NCBI GenBank assembly: GCA_034401135.1
Contig: JAWZSP010000003.1
Coordinates: 1,488,001 to 1,552,000 of the forward strand
DNA length: 64,000 nucleotides
Direction: 5' to 3'
Origin: Volutella citrinella
Taxonomy: Eukaryota; Ascomycota; Sordariomycetes; Hypocreales; Nectriaceae
Shown: piece by piece, positions 28,485 to 40,235 of the stretch
How the letters are laid out: each line of letters begins with the position of its first letter
Position numbering within the stretch: position 1 is the first letter of the stretch
Notes under the pieces: model-generated
Told to the model about the DNA's origin: nothing
What the model saw: only the letters and a program-made list of their open reading frames with translations
Databases searched by the model: none
Translations under genes and position numbers: made by a program

Positions 28485-28764
28485 TATTATTATAAAATAT
28501 ATAATATATAAATAATATATAAATTAAATTATATAGTTTTATAAAAAAAGAAATAATAATAAGATTTTATAATAAAAAATAATTAAAATTTACTTAATAT
28601 TTTAATAAGCTTTTTTTATAATATTATATATTATAAAGCTTTTTAAAATATATATATTAATAGTAGTATTACCTTGCTTTTTATACTTAGCTTTACTAGT
28701 TTTTATAATTAAATTAAGTAGTATTTTATAATTAAAATAAAGCTTAATATTAAATATTATAATA
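28485..28764 (-). repeat. Family A LTR (5' LTR of A3)
   Basis: 280 bp, minus orientation, followed by the duplication TTAAT. Heavily converted; nearly all C and G lost. Confidence 0.9.
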
Positions 28765-29019
28765 TTAATAATATTAAGAATTATATAAAGAATAACTATA
28801 TATTAAGTTTTATTATTTATAAAAGTTTTAATAATAAAAATATTATTTTTAAATTATTTAATATAAGATTTCTTTTAAATTAAAATTAATTTATTATATT
28901 TAATTAGGCCTATTTATATTTATTTTTTATATTTTTTTTTTTTTTTAAGTCTCTTAATTATTTAAATAATAAGTATTTTCTTTTTAAAAATAAATATTTC
29001 TTTTTTTAATATATTATAA

Positions 29020-29336
29020 TATAAAGAGATAGCTAAGAGCTTAAAGCTAAAAAAGAGTATACTTTTAAAATTAAGCTAGTATATTAACTTTTACTTAAAG
29101 TCTTCTATCTTATATATAAACTTAGTAGAAGCTTACTAAGCTTCTAATAATTAATTAGCTAGACTAAGGTTTCTTTATTAATATACTAATTATACTAATT
29201 ATAACTAGGTCCTTATAATTACCTTATTATAAATAGAGCGCGCTCTTAACCTTACTTTATTATATATATAGTTTATATATATTTAGCTTTTATAATAATA
29301 ATAATAACTTATTAATTTATTATTTTCTAGATTTTT
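29020..29336 (-). mobile_element. Truncated chromovirus B4: 3' LTR plus ~119 bp of interior
   Basis: The LTR at 29020-29217 starts TATAAAGAGATAGC on the plus strand and ends CCTTATA. It is followed by the same interior as B2 and B3, including the conserved GAGCGCGCTC block near 29237. The interior stops at 29336, exactly where the 5' LTR of A4 begins. The rest of B4 is not found to the right of A4, so the copy was lost by deletion or rearrangement. Confidence 0.85.
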
Positions 29337-29616
29337 TATTATAATATTTAGTATTAAGCTTTATTTTAATTATAAAGCTCTGCCTAGTTTAATTATAAAA
29401 ATTAATAAAGCTAAATATAAAAAGTAAAGTAATACTACTATTAATATATATATTTTAAAAAGTTTTATAATATATAATATTATAAAGAAAACTTATTAAA
29501 ATATTAAATAAATTTTAATTATTTTTTATTATAAAATCTTATTATTACTTCTTTTTTTATAAAGCTATATAACTTAATCTATATATTATTTATATATTAT
29601 ATATTTTATAATAATA
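29337..29616 (+). repeat. Family A LTR (5' LTR of A4)
   Basis: 280 bp, TATTATAA...ATAATA, abutting the truncated B4 interior on its left. Confidence 0.9.
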
Positions 29617-30688
29617 ATTTTAAAGCTTTTTTATAACTTTTTAAAAATATAATAATATTAAGTAAAAAAAATATATTAATTAATTATTTAATAAAAAAAT
29701 AAGCTTTTTTAAACTTTTTTTAAAAAAATAATTTTATATTTTTAGATTATATTATTAAAATCTTTTTTTTATTAAACTTTAAAACTAGTATACTTTAGAT
29801 TATTTATATTAAGAAGTATAAGATTAAAAAAAAAACTATTTAAAAATTAAATAAAACTTAAAAAATAGAAAATCTAAAATTAATATAAAGCTTTTTTAAT
29901 ATAATTTAATTATAAAAAAGATAAAATAATTTTTAATAATAATTAAAAACTTTATAAAAAATTTAATATTTTTAAATTAAGATTTAGTTTTTTAAAAAAA
30001 AAAAAAATTTAATATTTATTAATACTTATTATAAAAAATATTAAATTTTAAAATCTTTTTTTTTTAAAAAAAAAATTAATTTTAAATTATTAAAACTTAA
30101 AGTCTTAATTATTTTATTAATTATTTAAAAATAAAAAAATTAGCTATTAAATTTATAATATACTTTTTAAAATTTATATAAATTTAAAAAAGATTAATAT
30201 AAAATAATACTAGCTTTATAATATTTAAATAGTAATAATTAAGTTTTTTTTTAAAAGTTTTTAAAAAAATTTTTAAAAAAAAAATAAAAATTTTTTAAAA
30301 AAGATTAAAATACTTTTTAAACTTAATTAAAGTTTTTAATTTATAAAGTTTTTAATATTAAGGTTTTAATTAGATTTTAATTAAAAAAAACTAAGTAATA
30401 AATAAATTAAACTTTTTAAGAATTTTATTATTATTTAAATTTTATTAAATAATAATTAGAATATTATTAAAGTAAGTAAAAATAAGGAATTATATTTTTA
30501 AATAAGTTATAAAAACTACTTTAAAATAAACTAATTATAGTAAATATAGACTTTTATTAAAAAGCTTTTATATAAAAAGTAAAAGTAATTTAGCTTTTTA
30601 TAAAATATTAAGTTTTAAAAAATAAGTAAAAATAAAATAATAAAAAGAAATTAGTAAAAAAATATTAAAAAAAGGCTTTTAAATTATT

Positions 30689-32457
30689 AAAAAGTAGCTT
30701 TATATAAATCTTTTATAAGAATTATAAAAATCTAAGAATACTTAGACTTTTTAATAAGTCTTTAGTTTTAATTATAAAGTAATTATTTTAACTCTTTTAG
30801 AGTTTATAAATATTTTTATTACTAATATAATAAACTTAAGAAATATAACTTTTAATTAATAAAAATAGTATTTATTTAATATTATATATAGTCTAGTTAT
30901 TATAAGCTATTTAATTACTTATTAAAAAGCTTTTATATAAGATTTATAATTCTTTAAGTAGATTAATATATTATTTATAAATATAATATAAACTATATTT
31001 AAAAAGTCTTTTAAAACTTAGTAGATATAATCTTAAAAAGTAGCTAGGGTATTAGTAAGTTTAAATAGTATAACTATATACTTAAAATACTTATAATAGG
31101 TTTAGAAAGCTATTTTCTACTTATTATTTACTTTTATTTAAATTTAATAATATATATTTTTAATATCTAGCTTATTAAAAAAGTAATAGCTTTAAATATA
31201 ATTTATAATTTCTAAGATTAATAAAAAAGAGTATTAATTCTTAGTTATTACCTTATTTAGCTTTTAGTAATTAATATATAAATAAAAAGACTTATTTAAT
31301 TTAAAAATAAAAAAAATTAAAACTTTTATTAAACTTTTTAAGTATTAAATATATTTATTTATTAAATTATTAGCTAAATATTAATAAAATATATTAAGTT
31401 CTTTTTATAAAAATAAGTAGATTAATTTAAAAAGTAATAACTTTTTTAATATAATATTAATTATATAATCTTATTTATTATATAATAAGAGTTTTATTAT
31501 ATTTTTTTTTTAAAAGAATTATTATAAATCTTTTAACTTAATAAGAATTCTTTTAATATATTAATAGATTTTATAATTTTAATATTTTAATAAGTAGTTT
31601 ACTTTTATTTTATAAATATTATATACTTATTTTATTATTTAGTAAGTTTATTAAAACTTTTAAATATTTTTATCTTAGATTTAGTCTTATTTTAACTTAA
31701 GTTATTATCTTTTTTATTAAATATTAATTAAGACTATTATTTTAGATAATAATATTTAAAAAAGTAATAAAAAGATATTAAAACCTTTTTAAATCCTTAT
31801 TATTAAAAAAGTTATTTAATAAATAATTTCTTTAAAATTAATAAGAAATATAAATATAATCTAAGTATTATTTATTTTTAAGACTATTTAATTAATACTT
31901 ATAAAAATCAGGGCCTTTTTATATACTTTTTAAAAGCTTATATAAATAATAATACTTTTATTAATTATATTACTTATTTTTTTAATATTAAGAAGTATTT
32001 TTATTATAACTATTAATTAAAAAATATATATTAAAACTTAAGCTAAGAGTTATAAAATTAATTATAATAGCCTTAGGTTTTTAAAATTAAAAAATTAGCT
32101 TAAGATTTTTTTAAAAAGGTTTTATAATAATATAATTAGATTATTTTAATAACTAAATAAGAGTTTAGTTTTTAATATTATTTTTAAAAGTTATTTATTA
32201 ATAAATATAAAAAAGTCTAAGTTATTAAAAGCTATTAAATTCTTTATTATTTTAATATTTTTCTTATTATCTTTTTAATATTATCTTTTTTTTTTATTTT
32301 AAAATAATTAAATATAATATAGCCTAGCTTTTAATAATTATAATATTAAATATCCTTTTACTAAATCTTTAATTTCTTATTTAAAAAGCTTTTTAACTTA
32401 ATAAAGTTTTTTAAAAAAAAGCTATTTTACTTTTTTTTTTTTACTTTTTATAAAAAG
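30689..32457 (-). other. Inverted segment inside A4 (protease/RT part of pol)
   Basis: At 30683-30688 the plus strand follows A2 to ATTATT, then switches to the reverse complement of A2 from about 22565 down to about 20825. It returns to normal direction at AATAAT (32458-32463). The two breakpoints thus share the six-base inverted pair ATTATT/AATAAT. The RT active-site remnant is on the minus strand here, near 30955-30980. A1, A2 and A3 are collinear across both breakpoints, so the inversion is private to A4. Confidence 0.85.
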
Positions 32458-34130
32458 AATAATAGCCTTTTTATTAAACTTTTTAAAAAAGTTAATCAAA
32501 AAAATAAAAAACTAAAAAAAATAACTCTTATAAATAAATAATAGAATATTTTCTAAAAGCTTTATAAATCTTTTTAAAAAGTATTAATATTATATTACTT
32601 TAATTTAAAAAAGCTTATATAATTAAAAATTAATACCTTATATTTTATAATATTAAGTATTATCTTTTAATAAAAAAGAGATAGTTTTTAATACCTTATT
32701 ATATTTTAATTATAAAAGTTTTAAAAAATTAAATTAAATTTTAATACTCTAAATAAAAAAATATTTATAATTATAAAATTATTTATAAATTAAAAATATT
32801 ATTTTAAAAAGCTAATAAAACTTATTAAAGTCTTTAATAATTATTAAAATTTATAATCTTTTATAAAAAAAAAGTATTTAAATAGTTAATAAGCTTAATA
32901 ATATATTAAGTTTATATTATATAACTTTATAATTAAATATTAACTAAGTAAAATAAACTTTATTAATAGACCTTTTTAAAAACTAGATTATAAAAAAAAA
33001 ATACTCTTTAAGATAGGTTAGTAAATAGCTTAATAAATTAAATAATTATTAAAATTAAACTATTTAAAAAAATAATAATACTAATAAATACTAAGGTTAG
33101 TTTTATATAAATAATATAAAATTATAATAAACCTATTTCTAAAAACTATATAATATAATTAAATTAAGTAAAAAAGAAATTTAAAATACTATTTAAACTC
33201 TTTTAAAAAAATATATAAAAGGCCTTAATTAAAAAGATTATTAATAATAAGAAAGTCTTAATAACTCTAATAGAAGTAATTAAAACACTATAATCTTATA
33301 ATTTAATAATAAAGACTTATTAAAATCTTATTATTAAGTAGAAAGCTATAAAAAAACCTTATAAATAGTATATTATTAAAGATTTATTATACTTTTAGTA
33401 AAAATTATATATACTAAATAATATTATATTATAAAATAAAATCCTTAGATTATATTATAACTATTTAATAATAAGTTATTTTAAAATTAATTAGATATTT
33501 AAAATACTTTAATAAAAACTATATTAAAAATATATAATAGACTTTATAATATAATAAGTTAGTACTTATCTAATATATTAAAAGATAGTATTAAAAAAAT
33601 ATAAATTATATAATAAACTTAAACCTTTTTTAATACTTAGTTAATTATAATCTAAATTATTAATAGACTTTATTATAAAATTACTATTTATAATAATTAA
33701 GTAAAGTAAAGTTAATATAATACTAATTATTATAAATTATTATATAAAATATACCTAATTCTTAGCTATACTTAAAATAATTAATATAATAAAATTTATA
33801 AAATTATTTTATAAAAAGATTGATTTTATTTTTAACTTATTAAATAATATAATATTAAATAAAAGCTTGATTTTTATAAGTAAATTTTAATAAGCTATTT
33901 ATATATAAATATTAATAAAAAAAAAGCTTTTAATAGTATTTTACTTATAAAATAATAAATAAATAGAGCGCTTTAATTAGACTTTAAAATATTATTTATA
34001 TATATTTATAAAAAACTATTAAAAAGTATAATTAAACTTTTTATAATAAGTATAATTTATTTATAATAATACTTAGAATATAATAATAAATATATTATTA
34101 ATAAAGGCTTTTATAAAATGCTTACTAAAT
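32458..34130 (+). pseudogene. A4 pol remnant, RNase H and integrase part
   Basis: After the inversion the plus strand again follows A2 22.57-24.25 kb. The integrase motif region corresponding to A2 24069-24089 lies near 33950-33975, where the GAGCGC core is kept. All frames are broken by TAA/TAG. Because the upstream RT segment is inverted, pol could not be read in one piece even without RIP. Confidence 0.72.
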
Positions 34131-36294
34131 ATATATTTAAGTCTTAAAAATAATCTTATAAAAAAAAAGATACTTAAAGTAAATATAAGATTAATAAGAT
34201 TATAATAAGCTTAAAAAGAGTTTAAAAATTATTAAAAAAGTATAATAAAATAATATATAAAAATTATAAATTATAAATACTAAGAGTATAATTTTAAAAA
34301 AGAATAGCTTATATTACTTTAAATAAGTAATTTAAAGTTCTTTAAGTAGAAAAAGAAGCTAGTATTATATTATATTAAGCCTTTTTAAATCTTAGAAAAA
34401 GTTAACTTAAAAGCCTATTAATTAGCCTTACTAAACTAGCTAAGTTATATTTATAATATTTTCTATATAAGCTTATTAAAGCCTTAGTAGTATTATAAAA
34501 AAATACTTAATAAAAGTATATTAATATCTAACTTATAAAACTTAAAAAGAAAATAAAAAGTTAAAGTAGTAAAAGATAAGTAAAAATATAAAAATAAGTA
34601 ATTTTATTTTATTAAGTAATTAGAATAGTTTATAAAATTTAATTAATAAGTTCTTAAAATAAATATAAAGAATATAAAAAAAGTAATTATAAAATATTAT
34701 AAAATAAAGAAAGAAAAAGCTATAAAAAGATAGACTAAATTAAAAAAAAATAGCTAGTAAACCTTTATAATTAGCTTATAAAAACCTACTTATTAAACTC
34801 TAAAATAAAAAAGCTATTTAAAACTACTTAAAAATTATTATAATCTACTATTAAAACTCTAATAATTTTAAGTTTAATTTATATTACTAATATTAATATT
34901 ATTTAAGCTTAAGGACTTTAGTATTATAATTACTTACTTATATTATTAAAACTAAGATAAATTAATATAAAAAGACTAAAAAAGTACTTAAAAAGCCTTA
35001 TAAAAAAAATTAAAAGTATTATAAAAAGGCTATTAATATAGTAAGCTTATTATTTATTTTCTTAAGTTATAAACTTATTCTAAAACCTATTTAATAATTA
35101 AGTAAGGTATTAAATAGTATTAAAATTTATTATTTAAAAACTTTATACTTACTACTTTTTAAGCTAGTTTATAAAAATATAAGACTTTTAAATAGCTTAA
35201 TTAAGAATACTTTTTAATAAGTAAAGTATCTATATTTTAATAATAGCTTAGAAATAAAACCTAAGCTTATTATAACTTAGTTAAAGACTTTTAAAAAAAG
35301 TAAAAGAACTCTTATTACTAATATAAACTATTTTTATTAATATATTATAATAAGTATTATTTAAAAAATAATTATAATTATTATATATTTTCTAATAAAA
35401 GGTTAATAAAAATAAAATAATTAGATTAAAAAAAGCTTATAAAGTTCTTAAGCTTTTTAATATAATAAGTAATTATAAACTTAAGATTAAAAATCTTATT
35501 ATTTTATTATAAGGCTTTAGTAATACTAAGTATACTTAGGATCTTAAAGAATTTATAAATAGTAGTATATATTTTATATATTTAAAGAAATATATAATAA
35601 ATATTTATTAAAGTAATTATAAAGTTAGTTAAATTAAAACTAGAGAAAAAAGAAGTATTTATAAGAATAAAAAGAATTTAAAAAAGGTTAATATAATTAA
35701 AAATAGTAGTTAAGTTAGTAGTATTATCTTCTATTTTATTAAAAAGCTTAGAAAGGTTAAAAAGTTAAGTAAAACTAAAAAAATAAATACTTATAAATAA
35801 TAAGTCTTATTATTATACTTATAATATAAATAGTAACTACTTATAGTACTAAAAAAAGTATAAAATAAAAATATAGTAATAAAAATATTTTAAAAATTAG
35901 TTTAGATATATAAATAATTATAATACTTAATTATATTAAGATACTTTATATACTATATAAAAAGTATTAAAATAAATATAAAATAAGTAATTAAAGTTAT
36001 AAAAAGAATAAAAAAAGATATTATAAAAAAGTAGTATAAGACTTATATAGCTTAAAAATATTAATAGATAAAAAAAAAGGAAAAAAAATAGCTAAGTAAG
36101 AGAAAGGCCTTCTTTTTATATTTTAAAAAGTATAATTACTAATTATAAATATAATTACTAATTATAAAAATAATTACTTATTTAATTTACTTTAATATAA
36201 TAAAAATAGAATATAATTAGTAATAATTTATTATTAGATTATAATAAGATTAATAGTTATATTTTATTAACCCTAGTGCTAAGAATAGCACTAT

Positions 36295-36304
36295 AAGAAG
36301 GGGG
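36295..36304 (+). other. Polypurine tract of family A
   Basis: AAGAAGGGGG sits six bases before the 3' LTR of A4 and is the best preserved copy of this tract. RIP changes C and, on this strand, G next to T, so a run of A and G survives well. Its position is that of the plus-strand primer of LTR elements. Confidence 0.6.
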
Positions 36305-36310
36305 ATAAAT

Positions 36311-36590
36311 TATTATAGTATCTAGTATTAAGCTCTACCTTAGTTATAAAGCGCTGCCTAGCTTGATCGCAAAGGCTAGTAGAGCTAGGCATAAGGAGTA
36401 GGGTAATATTACTACTAATATATATACTTTAAAAAGCTTTATAATATATAATATTATAAAGAAAGCTTATTAAGGTATTAAGCAAGCTTTAGTTACCTTT
36501 TATTATAAAATCCTACTATTATTTCTCTTTTTATAGAGTTATATAGCCTAACCTATATATTATTTATATATTATATGCCTTGTAGTAATA
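36311..36590 (+). repeat. Family A LTR (3' LTR of A4)
   Basis: 280 bp ending GTAGTAATA. It retains GCGCTGCC and GATCGCAAAGGC, so it is less converted than the 5' LTR of the same element (29337-29616). That asymmetry adds to the evidence that the two ends of A4 have different histories. Confidence 0.9.
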
Positions 36591-38695
36591 TTATAATAGC
36601 TAATCTATATAAAATTAATATAATTAAGGTTCTTATTATTAAGTATAAAGTAGTTTTTTAATAAGAAACTTAAGTAATTATTAATTTTTTTTTTAATTAT
36701 TATAATAATTTTAATACTACTTTATTAATTTTTATAATTTTTATTAATAATTTATACTTTCTTATTTACTTAGTATATTCAGTTATTAAAAACTATATTA
36801 ATACTTTAAAGTTATTTATAAATTTTTTATATTATAATTATCTTTTTTATAATAAGGTATAGTTTAAATAGTTATATATAAGCTTTTTTATAAGCTATAA
36901 GTTAGTTTATATATATTTTATACTTTTAAAAATTCTAGAGTTTTTTTTAAATATAGAAGTCTTATACTTCTTACTACTCTTAAGTCTATTTATTAACTTA
37001 TTTTTTTTAAATTACTTTTTATTTACAAAGTAAGTCTTATTATAGTTCTTTTTTATATATTATTTATAATAGTATAATAAAAATATTTAGCTTATATTTA
37101 AATCTTTTAAAGATTAGTATTTATTCTTTTTTATTTTTATTTATATTAAGTATTAATTCTTAAAGTTTTAATATATTATTATTTTAATAAAACTTTTAAT
37201 TATAAGCTTTAATTAATATAATATACTTATTTTATTACTAAATAAATACTTTATATACTTTTAGCTAATATACTAAGTATATAAAAATATTATATTAGTT
37301 TTTTATTTTACTTATATAAAATCAGAGTATAGCTAATTTAATAAGAGTTTATATTTTATTTTTATAAACTATATTTTAATTAATAAAATAAAATTATTTA
37401 TTAATTATTTATTTTTAACCTTTTTTTTAGATTTATTTTTTAATATTTTAAAATATATTTTTTATATTTTTTATATTTTTATTATATTTTTTTTATATTT
37501 TACTTTACTATTTTATAACTTTAACTTATTTAATAAGTTATTAATATATTATTAAGTATTATACTATATATTATTCTTATTATTATTAAAAAATAAAGTA
37601 GGTTGTTTTTTTTTAATATATAAAGTATAAAAAGTAAATATATTCTTTCTTTTTTTTAAAAATAAAAAGCTTAGTTATTTTTTATTACTTTTTTATTATA
37701 ATATTTAACTAATTATTAAGTAAGATTAAAATTATTTAAGATTAAAATTATTTTATTATATTTTTTTAATTTATTTTAGTAAATTATAATACTTTACTTT
37801 ATCTATAAGCTATATATTAAATATTAAAATCTAAGTTATTTTATATTTTTAATATAAGCTATAATAACTAGTTCTTAATATTAGATATTTATTAACTAAG
37901 TAATTTAAACTATCTTAACTATATAAATAGCTATTTACTTATCTTCTTATTATTTCTTAATAAATTATACTTTTTACTTTTTAAGATTTTATTAAATTTA
38001 GATTTAAACTTATTATTTATTTTTATTAAATTATAATATTTAAGTAATTAGTACTTATATTTATTATAATTCTAATTAAAAGTCTTTTAAATATTATTAA
38101 GTTTTATTAATCCTGCTTTTTATTTATAAAAAGTTAATATAAAACTTTTTTTAATTTTATTTTAAGTAAGTTTTTTAAGATTTATTTTTATTATCTTATT
38201 ATTTCTTTTAGAATTATTTAAATAGTTTATTATTAATTTTTTTTTTAAGAAAATATATAGTTTATAAAGTCTAATAGTAGATTTATATTTTTTAATTAGT
38301 TTATTCTTAATATTATCTTTAAGTCTTTAATAAAATTTATTAATTACTATTTTATTTATTTAGTTTAGCTTATTTACTAAGTATTAGAATTTAATAAGAT
38401 ATATTAATACTATTTTATATTAATAGAGTTTTTATATAGTTATAAGTACTTAGTATTCTTTATTTATTTTAATAAATTTATTTATAAGAGTTTATTTAAA
38501 GGTTTTAAAACTATTAAATAAGTCCTAAGTGATCTCTTTTTATATAATTAAGATATTTTTAAAATAGTTCTTAAAATAGGTATTTATAATAGTTTATAAG
38601 TCTTTTTAAAAAAATCTAATAGTAAATTATATTTTATATTTTTTAATATTAAAAGTATTTTTATATATTATAAAATAAAATTAAAGTCTTATAAT
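36591..38695. other. Unassigned degraded repeat, left part
   Basis: About 2.1 kb that match neither family. Minus-strand frames (for example near 37060-37160 and 37890-38040) read charged, Lys/Asn/Gln-rich protein-like sequence whose only stops are TAA/TAG. This is compatible with an old transposon coded on the minus strand. I recognised no catalytic motif. It is interrupted by the solo LTR at 38696 and continues at 38898. Confidence 0.4.
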
Positions 38696-38897
38696 TATAA
38701 GGACCTAGCCACAACTAGTATAGTTAGCATACTAGCAGGGAAACCTTAGTCTAGCTAACTGACTGCTAGGGGCTTGGTAAGCTTCTGCCAAGCTTACGCA
38801 TAGGATAGAAGACCTTAAGTAAAAGTAAATATACCAGCCTGACCTAAAGGGCATACTCTTCCCTAGCTTAAGCTTTTAGCTATCCTTTTATAATAAT
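38691..38897 (+). repeat. Solo LTR of family B with TSD ATAAT
   Basis: The LTR is 38696-38892 and is flanked on both sides by ATAAT (38691-38695 and 38893-38897), with no interior attached. It is the least mutated family B LTR in the window and still has CCACAAC, GCAGGG, CTGACTGC, CAAGCTTACGC and GGGCATAC. Comparison with the other copies shows the typical CpA-to-TpA and TpG-to-TpA changes. It arose by LTR-LTR recombination after insertion. Confidence 0.9.
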
Positions 38898-39514
38898 AAA
38901 GTTAAATAAAGTAAATTTATTATTTTTTTAAAATTTAAGGTTTTTTAATTTAATAATCTTTTTAAAATCTTTAATAAATAGCTTTATATAATTAAGGTTT
39001 TTAATCTTTTTATAAATATTTTAATATCTATATATTTATATATTTTTAATAATATTAATAGTTTTTTAAAAATTTATATTCTTTTTTTAAATATTTATAA
39101 ATTATTTATTAAGAATATTATTTTATTATTTTAGCTATTAAATTTATTTTTTAATATATTTAATAAATTAAATAGAGTATTCTTTTATAATTTTTAATTA
39201 TCTTTTTATAATATTATTATCCTTTTTAAGTTTAATAATATTTAATTTATAATTATTATTAAATTCTTTTTTTATATCTTTTATAATATTATTATTAAAG
39301 CAGAGTATTTTAATAAATACTGAATAAGTTAGTAATAATAAGCCTTTTTTTAAGTACTATTATAAATATAACTTAGTATTATATAAGTAGTATAACTAAA
39401 TAAGAGCTATTAATATATAATAATTAAGCTACTTTTAACTATATAAATAGTAGTAATTATACTAAGGTTTATATTAATAACTCTATTAAAATATAATACT
39501 AAATATTAATTAAT
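38898..39514. other. Unassigned degraded repeat, right part
   Basis: This continues the tract interrupted by the solo LTR. A minus-strand frame over about 38900-39190 reads Lys/Gln/Asn/Ile-rich with heptad-like spacing and could be a coiled coil, as in Gag or transposase N-termini, but this is weak. From about 39300 to 39514 nothing was recognised. Confidence 0.35.
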
Positions 39515-40235
39515 ATATAAAATAAATACCTATATTTTAATAATAGGTTAAAAATAAAACCTAGGCTTATTATTACTTAATTAAAGACTTTTTAAAAAAG
39601 GAAAAAAACTATAATTATTAATATAAGCTATTTTTATTAATATATTATAATAAGTATTATTAAGGTAATAGTTATAATTATTTTATATTTTTTAATAAAA
39701 AGTTAATAAAAATAGAATAATTAAGCTAAAAAAAGCTTATTAAATTCTTAAGTTTCTTAATATAATATATAAATATAAACTTAAGATTATTAATTTTATT
39801 ATCTTTTTATAAAGCTTTATAAATATTAATAATACTTAAAATCTTAATAAATTTATTATTAATAATATATATTTTATATATTTAAAAAAATATATAATAA
39901 ATATTAATTAAAATAATTATATAATTAATTAAATTAAAATTAAATAAAAACTGTTAAAAAAATACTTAAAACTTTTTAAAAAAAATAAATATAATTAAAA
40001 ATAATAATAAGATTAATAATATTACTTTTTATTTTATTAAAAAGCTAAAAAAAGTTAAAAAATTAAATAAAATTAAAAAAATAAGACTTATAAATAATAC
40101 GTTTTATTATTATATTTATAATATAAATAGTAATTATTAATAATATTAAAAAAATATATAATAAGAGTATAATAATAAAAATACTTTGAAAATTAGCTTA
40201 AATATATAAATAATTATAATACTTAATAATACTAA
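39515..40235 (+). mobile_element. Internal fragment of family A (3' region)
   Basis: Plus-strand sequence is collinear with A2 about 25335-26080, including the well-conserved AAAACCTAGGCTTATTA segment near 39557. No LTR is attached on either side, and similarity fades at about 40235. It is more diverged from A2 than the full-length copies are from each other, with small insertions and deletions, so it is an older relic. Confidence 0.75.

Larger units (their letters stand above)
14258..28769 (-). mobile_element. Ty3/gypsy element A3, split by nested element A2, TSD TTAAT
   Basis: The outer element runs 14263-28764, with LTRs 14263-14542 and 28485-28764. The duplication TTAAT is present at 14258-14262 and 28765-28769. 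Removing A2 and one copy of its duplication leaves about 7246 bp, the family A length. The body is collinear with A1: the sequence before 19452 continues, after A2, at 26708 just as A1 reads across ~11865-11880. Coding strand is minus. RIP has removed all usable frames. Confidence 0.9.
29337..36590 (+). mobile_element. Ty3/gypsy element A4, internally inverted, with unmatched flanks
   Basis: LTRs lie at 29337-29616 and 36311-36590 (280 bp each), with a total of 7254 bp and plus orientation. Unlike A1, A2 and A3 the flanking five bases differ (TTTTT at 29332-29336 against TTATA at 36591-36595). The difference cannot be explained by C-to-T changes. From about 30689 to 32457 the sequence is the reverse complement of what A2 has there, while both ends are in the normal direction. 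The left flank is interior of a family B element; the right flank is unrelated. The copy has therefore been rearranged after insertion, or assembled by recombination. Confidence 0.88.
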
